This document shows positions 19,487 to 29,323 of a stretch of 64,000 bases of DNA, piece after piece. Origin of the DNA: Crocinitomicaceae bacterium. GTDB taxonomy: Bacteria > Bacteroidota > Bacteroidia > Flavobacteriales_D > Crocinitomicaceae. The DNA is taken from positions 1 to 64,000 of the forward strand of contig JAIOZF010000005.1 of assembly GCA_021740745.1 (NCBI GenBank). The letters run 5' to 3'. The number at the start of each line of letters is the position of its first letter. Position 1 is the first letter of the stretch. The position numbers and the translations under genes are program-made. The notes beneath the pieces are model-generated. The model ran no database searches. It worked only from the letters and a program-made list of their open reading frames with translations, and was not told where the DNA came from.

Positions 19487-20131
19487 ATGTTAGAAAACTT
19501 CTCATTCCAAAATTTAAAAGAACAGTTCAACTCGAACAAAAACGTTAAACTATTGACTTTCGCCGTGGGTGGAGTTTTGTTGGTAGTAGTTGGTTATTTC
19601 GCTTACCGTCAATTCCTATGGAATCCTGACAATGAGAAATCGAAAGATGCTTATTGGGTAGGTTTGAACTATGCCGCTAAAGATTCAACTGATCTAGCTA
19701 TTGATGAACTTCAAGGAACAGTTAAAAAATACGACGGTAAAATTGGTGGTGAAAATGCTCAGTTTGTCTTGGCTCGTCAATACATGGCAAAAGGTGAATT
19801 CAAAAAAGCATTGAAAGAATTAGAAGGTGTTAATTTGAATGACACTTATTTATCTGCAATGTCTCTTGGTTTACAAGGTGACTGTCAGAGTGAAATGAAA
19901 GATTTTGAAAAAGCAGGATCTATTTATTTACAAGCTGCAGATATGAATGCAAATGATTTTACAACTCCTATGTATTTATACAAAGCGGGATTATGTGCTG
20001 AAAAAGTAAAAGATTTTGACAAAGCTGTTGAAGCCTATACACGAATCAAAGATGATTATCCTCAATACGCAAGTCAAAAAGCGATTGAAAAATACATTGC
20101 TCGTGCTTCAAATCAAAAATTGAAAAAGTAA
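19487..20131 (+). CDS. TPR protein with N-terminal TM (YfgM-like)
   Basis: Single TM FAVGGVLLVVVGYFAYRQF followed by TPR helices (KGEFKKALKELEGV, KDFEKAGSIYLQAADMN). Confidence 0.82.
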   Translation: MLENFSFQNLKEQFNSNKNVKLLTFAVGGVLLVVVGYFAYRQFLWNPDNEKSKDAYWVGLNYAAKDSTDLAIDELQGTVKKYDGKIGGENAQFVLARQYMAKGEFKKALKELEGVNLNDTYLSAMSLGLQGDCQSEMKDFEKAGSIYLQAADMNANDFTTPMYLYKAGLCAEKVKDFDKAVEAYTRIKDDYPQYASQKAIEKYIARASNQKLKK

Positions 20132-20649
20132 TGGCTACTGAAGGTAGAAACTTATCTGAATACAATAAGGACTTTGTTCCAAACGGTGCCGATTTTAAAG
20201 TCGGCATTGTTGTTTCTGAATGGAACGATGCAATAACCTTAAATTTATTAAAAGGTGCCAAAGAAGCGCTTATTGATAATGGGGTTCAAGAAGACAATAT
20301 TATTGTCCGTTTTGTTCCTGGAGCTTTTGAACTTCCTCTTGGTGCACAATATTTTTGCGAATATTCTGACGTAGATGGTATCGTTGTAATCGGTGTCGTT
20401 ATTCAAGGAGAAACAAAGCATTTTGACTTTGTGTGTGATGGTGCAACTCAAGGTATAAAAGATGTGAACCTGAAATACAATACACCCGTTGCTTTTTGCT
20501 TATTAACTGATAATAACATGCAACAATCAATTGACCGTTCAGGTGGTAAACATGGAAACAAAGGTGTTGAATGTGCAATCGCTTGTTTGAAAATGATTGA
20601 TTTGAAAAAACAATTTAAAACAACTGGTAAAATTGGCTATTCAAAATAG
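20131..20649 (+). CDS. ribH: 6,7-dimethyl-8-ribityllumazine synthase
   Basis: VRFVPGAFELPLGAQYF, GVVIQGETKHFDFVCDG, DRSGGKHGNKGVECA. Confidence 0.97.
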   Translation: MATEGRNLSEYNKDFVPNGADFKVGIVVSEWNDAITLNLLKGAKEALIDNGVQEDNIIVRFVPGAFELPLGAQYFCEYSDVDGIVVIGVVIQGETKHFDFVCDGATQGIKDVNLKYNTPVAFCLLTDNNMQQSIDRSGGKHGNKGVECAIACLKMIDLKKQFKTTGKIGYSK

Positions 20650-20748
20650 ACAAAAGTTTAAAAACTAAACTCTATCCTCTTAAACCTCAATTCATTCCGC
20701 TCTGGCGGACTAACTCATAATTCATAAATCATAAATCATAATTCCCTT

Positions 20749-22134
20749 ATGACACTCATTAAATCTATCTCAGGAATCCGCGGTACGATTGGCGGAAAAG
20801 TTGACCAAGGATTAACACCTATTGATGCTGTAAAATTTGCTGCAGCATACGGAACGTGGTTAAAGAACAGAAATGAAGGTCAAGCGTTAAAAGTAGTGAT
20901 TGGGCGTGATGCACGTATTTCTGGACAAATGATTTCCGATTTAGTTGTTTCAACATTAGTGGGATTAGGAATTGACGTAATCAATTTAGGCTTATCTACT
21001 ACTCCAACAGTTGAAGTAGCTGTGCCGCTCGAAAAAGCGCAAGGAGGAATTATCTTAACAGCAAGTCACAACCCGAAACAATGGAATGCCTTGAAATTAT
21101 TGAATGAAAAAGGTGAATTTATTTCAGGAAGTGATGGTGAAGAAGTACTGGCAATTGCTGAAAAAGAAGCTTTCGATTTTGCAGAGGTAGATGATTTAGG
21201 AAAAGTGACAATTGACGATTCTTACTTACAAAAACACATAGATGCTATCCTTGCTTTACCTTTAGTCGATAAGAAAGCTATTGAAGCAGCAAATTTTTCA
21301 ATTGTAGTTGACGCGGTAAACTCGACAGGAGGAATTTTTGTACCAGCTTTATTGAAAGCACTTGGTGTGAACCAAATTACTGAACTATACTGTGACCCAA
21401 CAGGACATTTTCCACACAATCCTGAACCATTACCTGAACATTTAACAGATTTATCTAATAAAATCAAAGAAGTCGGAGCAGATGTTGGCATCACGGTTGA
21501 CCCAGATGTGGATCGCTTGGCCTTGGTTTGTGAAGACGGTTCCATGTTTGGAGAAGAATACACATTGGTGGCAGTGGCTGATTACGTTCTAACACATACT
21601 CCAGGTGCAACTGTATCCAATTTATCGTCTACTCGCGCATTAAGAGATGTTACTGAAAGTCGCGGATTGCTATACTCTGCAGCAGCAGTTGGTGAGGTGA
21701 ATGTAGTGACTAAAATGAAAGAAACGAATGCGGTAATTGGTGGAGAAGGAAATGGTGGAGTAATTTACCCTGAATTACATTATGGTCGTGATTCATTGGT
21801 TGGAATTGCATTATTCTTAAGCCATTTAGCACACAAGAAAATGACCGTTTCTCAATTAAGAGATAGTTATCCAAAATACACCATTTCAAAAAATAAAATA
21901 GAATTAACGCCAGATATCGATGTTGATCATTTATTGATGCATATGACAATCAACTATGCTCATGAAGAAGTAGATACAACAGATGGTGTAAAAATCTATA
22001 TTGGTAAAGAATGGGTGCATTTGCGCAAGAGTAATACAGAACCTATCATTCGCATCTATTCTGAAAGTGAAAACGAACAGAAAGCGAATGAGTTAGCTGA
22101 ACGCATAATTTTAGAAATTAAAGCGTTGGTTTAA
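20749..22134 (+). CDS. glmM: phosphoglucosamine mutase
   Basis: SISGIRGTIGG, GIILTASHNPKQWNALK, DPDVDRLALV, GGEGNGGVIYPELHYGRD, RKSNTEPIIRIYSE. Confidence 0.93.
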   Translation: MTLIKSISGIRGTIGGKVDQGLTPIDAVKFAAAYGTWLKNRNEGQALKVVIGRDARISGQMISDLVVSTLVGLGIDVINLGLSTTPTVEVAVPLEKAQGGIILTASHNPKQWNALKLLNEKGEFISGSDGEEVLAIAEKEAFDFAEVDDLGKVTIDDSYLQKHIDAILALPLVDKKAIEAANFSIVVDAVNSTGGIFVPALLKALGVNQITELYCDPTGHFPHNPEPLPEHLTDLSNKIKEVGADVGITVDPDVDRLALVCEDGSMFGEEYTLVAVADYVLTHTPGATVSNLSSTRALRDVTESRGLLYSAAAVGEVNVVTKMKETNAVIGGEGNGGVIYPELHYGRDSLVGIALFLSHLAHKKMTVSQLRDSYPKYTISKNKIELTPDIDVDHLLMHMTINYAHEEVDTTDGVKIYIGKEWVHLRKSNTEPIIRIYSESENEQKANELAERIILEIKALV

Positions 22135-22787
22135 AGAATCTGTATTTTCTCTCCTAAATAGGTTGGATTTACGTTGATTTTCACTTCAATGTAAGCTTTC
22201 ACACAAGCGAAAAATTCTCGAATCTTGGTTTTCAAGCCGTTCATTTTTTTGACATCTCGTGCGTTATATCCGTAGGCATTAATTCCATTTCTTCGTGCGA
22301 TATAAACTGCTCGTTGATTGTGGAATTTTTGTGAAACAACGATAAATGACTGTTGACCAAAAATCTTTTTTGCCCTTAAAACAGAATCATACGTATCAAA
22401 TCCAGCATAATCCAAGGTGATCTTTTCCTCTGGAATTCCTCTGGAAATTAATTCATTTTTCATGTCTTGAGGTTCGTTATACTCCTTACTGCCATTATCA
22501 CCACTAATTAAAATGTGAGAAACTTTTCCCGAACGAAATAACTCCAAACAGGCATCTATACGATACTTGAAATACAAATTATCATTCCCATTCCTCAACT
22601 TTTTACTCGTACCAAGAAGTAAAGCGGTTTTTGTAGACGGAAGATTTTTTGCCTTTGAAAATAAAAAATTCTTGGATTCATAATAAACGGAGAAATTCGA
22701 CCAAAAAGCCATGATTACCAAACAAATAGAAACAATTTTAAAGGATTTAAAAGAAAATATAGATCTAAAAACAGCTTTCAAATTCAT
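22131..22787 (-). CDS. SanA/YdcF-like (DUF218) membrane protein
   Basis: N-terminal TM, TALLLGTSKKLRNG...YFKYRIDACLELFRSGKVSHILISGDNGSKEYNEPQDMKNELISRGIP. Confidence 0.9.
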   Translation of the reverse strand: MNLKAVFRSIFSFKSFKIVSICLVIMAFWSNFSVYYESKNFLFSKAKNLPSTKTALLLGTSKKLRNGNDNLYFKYRIDACLELFRSGKVSHILISGDNGSKEYNEPQDMKNELISRGIPEEKITLDYAGFDTYDSVLRAKKIFGQQSFIVVSQKFHNQRAVYIARRNGINAYGYNARDVKKMNGLKTKIREFFACVKAYIEVKINVNPTYLGEKIQIL

Positions 22788-22851
22788 GTAAATTTCAATT
22801 TAGATTGAACCGAATTTGGTTCATCATGTATCAGCATCAAAACACATTAAC

Positions 22852-24525
22852 ATGAAAAATATTTTAATCATCAGTTCATTTCTTTTCACCGCTTTTTTTT
22901 CATCTGCAACTGAAAAAGAAATCATCAAATCTTCGATGTACGAAGTTACCGTTTACGCTCAAGGTGCACAAATTTTCAATCGGGCATCTTACACCGTTAA
23001 ACCAGGAATCACAGAAATTATCATTGATGGAGTAAGTCCATTCATCGATGCAAAAAGTTTACAAGTAAAGGCAACAGGAAATGTCATTTTAATGGACTCA
23101 AAATACAGTTTGTATTATCCGAAACCGGAGCCTGCAAGTGTCGATGGTTTACCATTAAAAATAAGAAAGGACATTTTACTAATTGAAGATTCAATCAAAA
23201 TAGTTGCCTATGACTTACAAGAAATTCAAGATGAATTGGATGTTTTAATGGCAACAAAAAACATTCTCGCTAACAATGGCGCTATCCGTGGCCAAGGAAA
23301 AGTGAATGATTCAATCAATCTATTAAAACAGGCTGTTGACTATTATACACTTAAAATGACGGAATTAAACAAAAAGATTCAAGCTCTAAATAAGCGTAAA
23401 GCTGACAAGTTAGAAAAGCGTCAAGGAATGGATGAACGCTTAGCCGATCTAAGAAATTATCAGAACAACCATGATATGAATCCCGCTAAAAAAGGTCCTA
23501 TTCACCGATTAACAATTACTGTTTCAAGTAAAGAAGCTGCCACTGGAAAAATCAATTTTTCATACTTGGTATCAAATGCCGGTTGGACCCCAAGCTATGA
23601 TTTAAGAAGTGATGGTTTAACAAGTAAAATCAACTTAACGTATAAAGCAAATGTTTATCAAAACTGTGGTTTGGATTGGGACAATGTAAAATTGAACATT
23701 TCAACAAACAATCCATACATGAACAAAACCAAACCAACTTTACACCCTTGGTATATTGATTATTATGCCTACCGAAATGATCAATATAAAAGCATAAACA
23801 TGAACGCTGCGCCAGCGATGCAAAAAGAAGAACTTTCTGAAAAAGGATACGCTTATTCTAATACCATTCAAACAGATGCATTAACATCGGATATGTTTGT
23901 TCAAACCATTCGACAACTCTCTTCAATCGAATTTAAAATTGATTTACCCTATTCAATAAAATCGAATAATGAGCAACACATGGTGTTAATTAAAACAGCT
24001 GATTTAGACGCAGAATACAAATATTTCTCAGTTCCAAAATTAGATAATTCAGTCTACTTGGTTGCACAAATCACCAAATTAGATGAATTAGGTATGGTTC
24101 CCGCAGAAGCAAATATATTCTTTGATGGCAGTTACATAGGTGAAACATACATTGATCCAACTGCAATGGAAGATACTTTGAGTTTGAGTTTAGGTCGTGA
24201 CCAAAACATTGTCATCAAACGGACACTTTTAAAGAAAGAGTTAAAAGAGAAAGTAATCGGTGATAAGAAAGAACGCACATTTGCGTATTCAATTGAAGTT
24301 AAAAATATCAAAGCAACGGCGATTGATATTGTAATTCAAGATCAAATTCCAATTACCACAAATGCTGACATTACGATTGAACCAATTGATTTAGCAAAAG
24401 CAAGATACGATGATCGAACCGGAGCTCTCGAGTGGACCTTTACACTTAAACCTAAAGAAAACAAGGTCATTGACTTTAGCTTCAAAGTGAAACACAACAA
24501 AGATTTAAACATTCCTATTCATTAA
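22852..24525 (+). CDS. secreted DUF4139/mucoidy-inhibitor (MuiA) family protein
   Basis: YEVTVYAQGAQIFNRASYTVKPGITEIIIDGVSPFID, YLVSNAGWTPSYDLR, VKNIKATAIDIVIQDQIPITTN, LEWTFTLKPKENKVIDFSFKVKH. Confidence 0.92.
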   Translation: MKNILIISSFLFTAFFSSATEKEIIKSSMYEVTVYAQGAQIFNRASYTVKPGITEIIIDGVSPFIDAKSLQVKATGNVILMDSKYSLYYPKPEPASVDGLPLKIRKDILLIEDSIKIVAYDLQEIQDELDVLMATKNILANNGAIRGQGKVNDSINLLKQAVDYYTLKMTELNKKIQALNKRKADKLEKRQGMDERLADLRNYQNNHDMNPAKKGPIHRLTITVSSKEAATGKINFSYLVSNAGWTPSYDLRSDGLTSKINLTYKANVYQNCGLDWDNVKLNISTNNPYMNKTKPTLHPWYIDYYAYRNDQYKSINMNAAPAMQKEELSEKGYAYSNTIQTDALTSDMFVQTIRQLSSIEFKIDLPYSIKSNNEQHMVLIKTADLDAEYKYFSVPKLDNSVYLVAQITKLDELGMVPAEANIFFDGSYIGETYIDPTAMEDTLSLSLGRDQNIVIKRTLLKKELKEKVIGDKKERTFAYSIEVKNIKATAIDIVIQDQIPITTNADITIEPIDLAKARYDDRTGALEWTFTLKPKENKVIDFSFKVKHNKDLNIPIH

Positions 24526-24681
24526 TATTTCCGATTATCAACGAAAATGGCTGCCAATTTGGTGGCCTTTTCTGTTTTAAAATAGGATTTAATTGTACTT
24601 TTGAATATCGAATCATCATGTAAATTGAATGATTGTAATTCAAACAAATAGTTCACAAATTCGTTTTACCAAAAACAAGCA

Positions 24682-25902
24682 ATGAAACAATTCGAAATCC
24701 CTGCATTTTATCGATCACCAATCATAAGTCGTTTGAAGGCTCAACGGAAATTAGAAGACCCAAGAAAGAAAGATTTCTCTCCTTCTATTATCGACTTCGG
24801 TAAAGTACGATTCATTGTAGCACGTCATTTTGGATTTTGCTATGGCGTAGAAAATGCCATTGAAATCTCCTACAAAGCATTAAAGGAGAATCCTGATAAA
24901 AAGATTTATTTACTAAGCCAAATGATTCACAATCCCGATGTGAACGATGATTTAACAAGAAATGGAATAAAATTTATCCAAGATACAGATGGATCCCAAT
25001 TAATCCCGTGGTCGGAAATTAATTCAAATGATGTCGTCATAATACCCGCATTTGGAACAACTGTTGAAATAGAATCAATTTTAAAAAAAATTGGTGTTAA
25101 TGTTGCTTCATACAACACAACATGTCCTTTTGTGGAAAAGGTATGGAATCGATCAGAAAAACTTGGCTCAGATAAGCATACTGTGATAATTCACGGTAAA
25201 TATAACCATGAAGAAACGAGAGCAACCTTTTCACGGAGTGCTCAAAATGCTCCTGTTATAATTATAAAAGACATCAAAGAGGCAGCAATAATTCAACAAT
25301 TTATCAAAAAAGAAATTTCATCAGAACAATTCTTATCATTTTTTCAAGGGAAATATACTGAAGGATTCGATCCAACAATTGATCTCACAAAAATTGGCGT
25401 AGTCAATCAAACAACAATGCTTGCTACAGAAACGCAAGAAATTACAGATTATCTAAGAGAAACAATGATTGAAAAATATGGAATTGAACACATTAAAGAA
25501 CATATAGCAGATACGCGTGATACCTTATGTTATGCAACGAACGATAATCAATCCGCAACATTTGGTTTACTTGAAAAAGATGCCGATTTTGCATTGGTAA
25601 TTGGAGGATACAACAGTTCAAATACCACCCATTTAGTCGAATTATTAGAACCTAAATTCCCTACGTATTTTATTCGATCTAAAGACGAACTTATTTCAAC
25701 TGAACTTATCGAACACTTCAATATTCACTCGAAAACACTTGAAAAAACATCACAATATATTCCTAATAAAACAAGTCCACTCGACATTATTGTGACCTCT
25801 GGTGCCTCTTGTCCTGATGCCATGGTTGATGGAGTTATTCAACGTTTATTGGATTTACTTCAAATTTCTACTACAATCGAAGAAGCATTTTCGAAAATAT
25901 AG
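24682..25902 (+). CDS. ispH: 4-hydroxy-3-methylbut-2-enyl diphosphate reductase
   Basis: ARHFGFCYGVENAIEIS, TCPFVEKVWNR, VVNQTTMLATETQEI, ADTRDTLCYATNDNQSA, TSGASCPDAMVDGVI. Confidence 0.96.
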   Translation: MKQFEIPAFYRSPIISRLKAQRKLEDPRKKDFSPSIIDFGKVRFIVARHFGFCYGVENAIEISYKALKENPDKKIYLLSQMIHNPDVNDDLTRNGIKFIQDTDGSQLIPWSEINSNDVVIIPAFGTTVEIESILKKIGVNVASYNTTCPFVEKVWNRSEKLGSDKHTVIIHGKYNHEETRATFSRSAQNAPVIIIKDIKEAAIIQQFIKKEISSEQFLSFFQGKYTEGFDPTIDLTKIGVVNQTTMLATETQEITDYLRETMIEKYGIEHIKEHIADTRDTLCYATNDNQSATFGLLEKDADFALVIGGYNSSNTTHLVELLEPKFPTYFIRSKDELISTELIEHFNIHSKTLEKTSQYIPNKTSPLDIIVTSGASCPDAMVDGVIQRLLDLLQISTTIEEAFSKI

Positions 25903-26036
25903 TTATTTGTTCAGCTTTTTCACTAAGTCAATACACCTTTCCTCTGTTAGAATACCCAAATTATACTTTAACTAAATATGAATTTGAATTTTATTTAACG
26001 AATGATTCATTACTTTTAGCCAGAAAGATTATTTGA

Positions 26037-27737
26037 ATGGAGCGTTTTATAAATATACTTATCATTGATGAAAATAGTAAGAACCGAAAAGGTTTGAAAG
26101 AAATTTTATCTGGTGGTGGCAATAATATTCTCCAAGCTAATACTATTGAGGATGCTTTACCTATTTTAACTCAAAAGGAAATTGGTATTCTATTAATCAA
26201 CATCGATACGAACAACTTCGAAGAAATCGATTCATTGCCATTTCGAAAAGCTATTGGTAACCTAAAAAACATATACAAAATAGCTATCACTGCGTTTCCA
26301 TCATCTGGCGCAAAAATGGTAAAAGGATTAAATGAAGGTGCCGTCGACTATATCACAGCTCCTTTCAACCCAAATTTGATTAGAGCCAAAATAGAGGTGT
26401 TTAAATCACTCTATTACAAAGATCAACGGATCAATCAATTGCTGAATAATATTTTTCCTGCGAAAGTACTTGAAGATTTAAGTACAAGCAGTAAATTCTC
26501 ACCAAAAAGAGTAGAAAATGGAATAGTATTATTTACTGACTTCGTTGATTTCTCTATGAAATCGCGTGATATAAAACCAATACGTTTATTAAAAAAACTA
26601 GAATATTATTTTACGAGTTTTGATGAAATAATTCAACGGTACAAATTAGAAAAAATCAAAACAATTGGTGACTCCTACATGGCATTAGCAGGAGTAACTG
26701 AAAATTATCCTGAACCTGCAGTGCGTGCTTGTTTAGCAGCAATTGAAATTCGTAATTTCATGCAAAATGAACGAAATATTGCTCGAGCCGTGAACCGAGA
26801 CTATTGGGAAATACGAATTGGTTTACATATGGGACCTTTGGTAGCGGGTATAATTGGTAAATACAAAATTAGTTTTGATGTCTGGGGTGACACAGTGAAT
26901 ATCGCTGCACGTGCAGAACAAGTCTCCAAGCCAGGTTTTATAACGATTACCGAATCAATCGAAAAGCAAGTTGAAAAATATTTCAATTATCAAAATCGCG
27001 GAGAAGTTAGTATTCATAAACGAGGCGGACACATGATTATGTCGTATTTGACTTCCCTTAAACCAGAGTATAGTCATGATGGCGATGAAAAAATTGCTTC
27101 TCGTGAACTGCGTATCCTATGCGGTTTGTCATCAATTGATTTCAATCAAATGAGAAAAGAAATTGTCAATCGTTTGCGTTCATTGATGCCCGACGAACTG
27201 ATTTATCATGATTTGAATCACACAATGAATGTTGAGAAGGCAGCAATACGATTTGCAAAATTAGAAGGATTGGATGAAGATTCCATGTTAATACTGCGCA
27301 CTGCAGTATTGTATCATGATTCAGGATTTATATTGCGTTATGAAGAAAATGAAGATTTTGCCGTTCAACTTGCAAAAAACAATTTATCGAAATATGGCTA
27401 TTCACCTGAACAAATTTTACAGGTTGAAGAAATAATTTCATCAACCAAACATGGCGCAAAACCAAAGAATCTCCTAGAACAAATTATGTGTGATGCCGAC
27501 CATGATTACCTCGGTAGGCCTGATTATTTTATTGTATCTGCTAAATTGCGTATTGAGATGGAAAATTATGGGAAATCGATGAGTGATGAAGAATGGTTGA
27601 AATTTCAGTTGCATTATTTAGAAAATGTACATCGGTTTCATACTGAAACATCTCAAAACATACGATTACAAGGAAAGAAATTAAGAATTGAAGAACTTAA
27701 ACATCAATTGGATGTTTTATCTAAAAATCAAGCATGA
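26037..27737 (+). CDS. degenerate receiver / class III adenylate cyclase / HD hydrolase fusion
   Basis: Receiver-like N-terminus (ILIIDENSKN...ITAFPSSG...GAVDYITAPF); cyclase FTDFVDFS, EKIKTIGDSYMALAG, FDVWGDTVNIAARAEQ; HD domain YHDLNHTMNV...LRTAVLYHDSGF. Confidence 0.92.
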   Translation: MERFINILIIDENSKNRKGLKEILSGGGNNILQANTIEDALPILTQKEIGILLINIDTNNFEEIDSLPFRKAIGNLKNIYKIAITAFPSSGAKMVKGLNEGAVDYITAPFNPNLIRAKIEVFKSLYYKDQRINQLLNNIFPAKVLEDLSTSSKFSPKRVENGIVLFTDFVDFSMKSRDIKPIRLLKKLEYYFTSFDEIIQRYKLEKIKTIGDSYMALAGVTENYPEPAVRACLAAIEIRNFMQNERNIARAVNRDYWEIRIGLHMGPLVAGIIGKYKISFDVWGDTVNIAARAEQVSKPGFITITESIEKQVEKYFNYQNRGEVSIHKRGGHMIMSYLTSLKPEYSHDGDEKIASRELRILCGLSSIDFNQMRKEIVNRLRSLMPDELIYHDLNHTMNVEKAAIRFAKLEGLDEDSMLILRTAVLYHDSGFILRYEENEDFAVQLAKNNLSKYGYSPEQILQVEEIISSTKHGAKPKNLLEQIMCDADHDYLGRPDYFIVSAKLRIEMENYGKSMSDEEWLKFQLHYLENVHRFHTETSQNIRLQGKKLRIEELKHQLDVLSKNQA

Positions 27738-28282
27738 AAATTTATACAAAAAAGGGAGATACAGGTGAAACCGGTTTAATTGGAGGAACACGTGTTCCTA
27801 AATGTTCCCTTCGCATAGAATCATATGGAACAGTCGATGAATTAAATTCTTACATCGGTTTGATTCGCGATCAGGATATTGATGTGTTATATAAAACGCA
27901 ATTAATCGAAATACAAGATCGCCTATTTACAATCGGATCCAGTTTAGCTTCAGATCCAGAAAAGTCATCAATGAAAATTCCTGATTTAATTGGTTCAGAC
28001 ATTGAAGCGTTGGAAAATTGGATGGATCAAATGGAAGAAAAACTGCCTGAAATGAAGCATTTTATATTGCCAGGTGGACATACAACTGTTTCTTATTGTC
28101 ACATTGCTCGTTGTGTTTGCCGAAGAGGTGAACGAATCATCGTTGATTTGAATGCGCATGAGTTTGTTGCTCCTATGATTTTACAGTATATGAATCGCTT
28201 AAGTGATTATTTATTTGTACTTGGTAGAAAATTAACACTCGATATAGGAGCCATTGAACAGCCTTGGAAACCACGTATTTAA
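27734..28282 (+). CDS. PduO-type cob(I)alamin adenosyltransferase
   Basis: KIYTKKGDTGETGLIGGTRVPK, ESYGTVDELNSYIG, RCVCRRGERI, YMNRLSDYLFVLGR. Confidence 0.96.
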   Translation: MKIYTKKGDTGETGLIGGTRVPKCSLRIESYGTVDELNSYIGLIRDQDIDVLYKTQLIEIQDRLFTIGSSLASDPEKSSMKIPDLIGSDIEALENWMDQMEEKLPEMKHFILPGGHTTVSYCHIARCVCRRGERIIVDLNAHEFVAPMILQYMNRLSDYLFVLGRKLTLDIGAIEQPWKPRI

Positions 28283-28395
28283 AAGAAAAAAACAACTTGT
28301 GAATAAAAGAATTTGAATCTTTTTGAACTAAAGTTTGCAAAAAATTAAATAAAGTCTATTTTTGCGCAAAATTAACCATTTAAAAAAGGAGAAAG

Positions 28396-28617
28396 ATGTA
28401 CTGGACATTAGAGCTTGCATCATATCTAGAGGACGCCCCTTGGCCGGCGTCGAAAGATGAATTGATCGATTATGCTATACGAGCTGGAGCTCCACTTGAG
28501 GTTGTAGAAAACTTGCAAGATTTAGAAGACGAAGGTGATATATACGAAAGTATAGAGGAAATATGGCCGGATTATCCTTCTAGAGAGGATTTCCTGTTTA
28601 ACGAAGACGAATACTGA
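28396..28617 (+). CDS. DUF2795 domain protein (73 aa)
   Basis: MYWTLELASYLEDAPWPASKDELIDYAIRAGAPLEVVENLQDLEDEGDIYESIEEIWPDYP, a familiar Bacteroidota small protein. Confidence 0.9.
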   Translation: MYWTLELASYLEDAPWPASKDELIDYAIRAGAPLEVVENLQDLEDEGDIYESIEEIWPDYPSREDFLFNEDEY

Positions 28618-28621
28618 TCGA

Positions 28622-28650
28622 AACTCCCGCTAAAACGGGAGTTTTTTTTT
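28622..28650 (+). terminator. intrinsic terminator
   Basis: aaactcccgctaaaacgggagttttttttt. Confidence 0.9.
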
Positions 28651-28663
28651 GTACCTTCGAGAG

Positions 28664-29239
28664 ATGAATTTCCTAGGTCACCTTTATTTTTCAAATAATG
28701 ATCCCTCTTTGATGTACGCCAATCTGTTTGGAGATTTCGTTAAAGGCAAGGATTTAGATCGTTTTTCAGACCTACAAAAACAAGGAATCATTCTTCATCG
28801 TGCAATAGATCAATACATCGACCATCATCCTGCGGTACTTGAATTAATGCATCAATTGTACCCACACCTCCCCAAAGTAACTGGAATTGCAATCGATTTG
28901 TTTTTTGACCATTTGCTAGCAAAGCAATGGGAGAATTATCATTCATCCTCGCTCAATGATTTTTTAGCTAACTTCTATTCAGTCTCTATTCAAGATGACC
29001 CTAATTACACGGAAGAATACAAAATCTTTATCCAACAGCTCAAACGAAACAACTGGATTGCATCTTATCCTCAATTTCATGCACTCGAAAAGATGAGTAA
29101 AGGGGTTTCTTCTCGCATATCTTTTAAAACTTCGTTGGAAACCGCTCCAAAAATCTTTTTACAATTTGAATCTCAAATTGAACAAACTTTTTCGCGTTAT
29201 ATGATTGATGCGCAAAACTATTTTCCAAAATACTTTTAA
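28664..29239 (+). CDS. ACP phosphodiesterase-like (DUF479/AcpH)
   Basis: MNFLGHLYFSNNDPSLMYANLFGDFVKG, LHRAIDQYIDHHPAV, IDLFFDHLLAKQW. Confidence 0.93.
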   Translation: MNFLGHLYFSNNDPSLMYANLFGDFVKGKDLDRFSDLQKQGIILHRAIDQYIDHHPAVLELMHQLYPHLPKVTGIAIDLFFDHLLAKQWENYHSSSLNDFLANFYSVSIQDDPNYTEEYKIFIQQLKRNNWIASYPQFHALEKMSKGVSSRISFKTSLETAPKIFLQFESQIEQTFSRYMIDAQNYFPKYF

Positions 29240-29323
29240 CCCATAAATTGAGGTCAATTACGATCGAACTGGAACTTCATTTTTGAAGCTTAATTTTTTT
29301 GTTGTATATTTCGGAGTTCAAGA

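Noticed and set aside
24536-24580. Terminator after the DUF4139 gene (ggctgccaatttggtggcc)
   Set aside because: Weak stem with mismatches and only a short T run; not confident enough to list.
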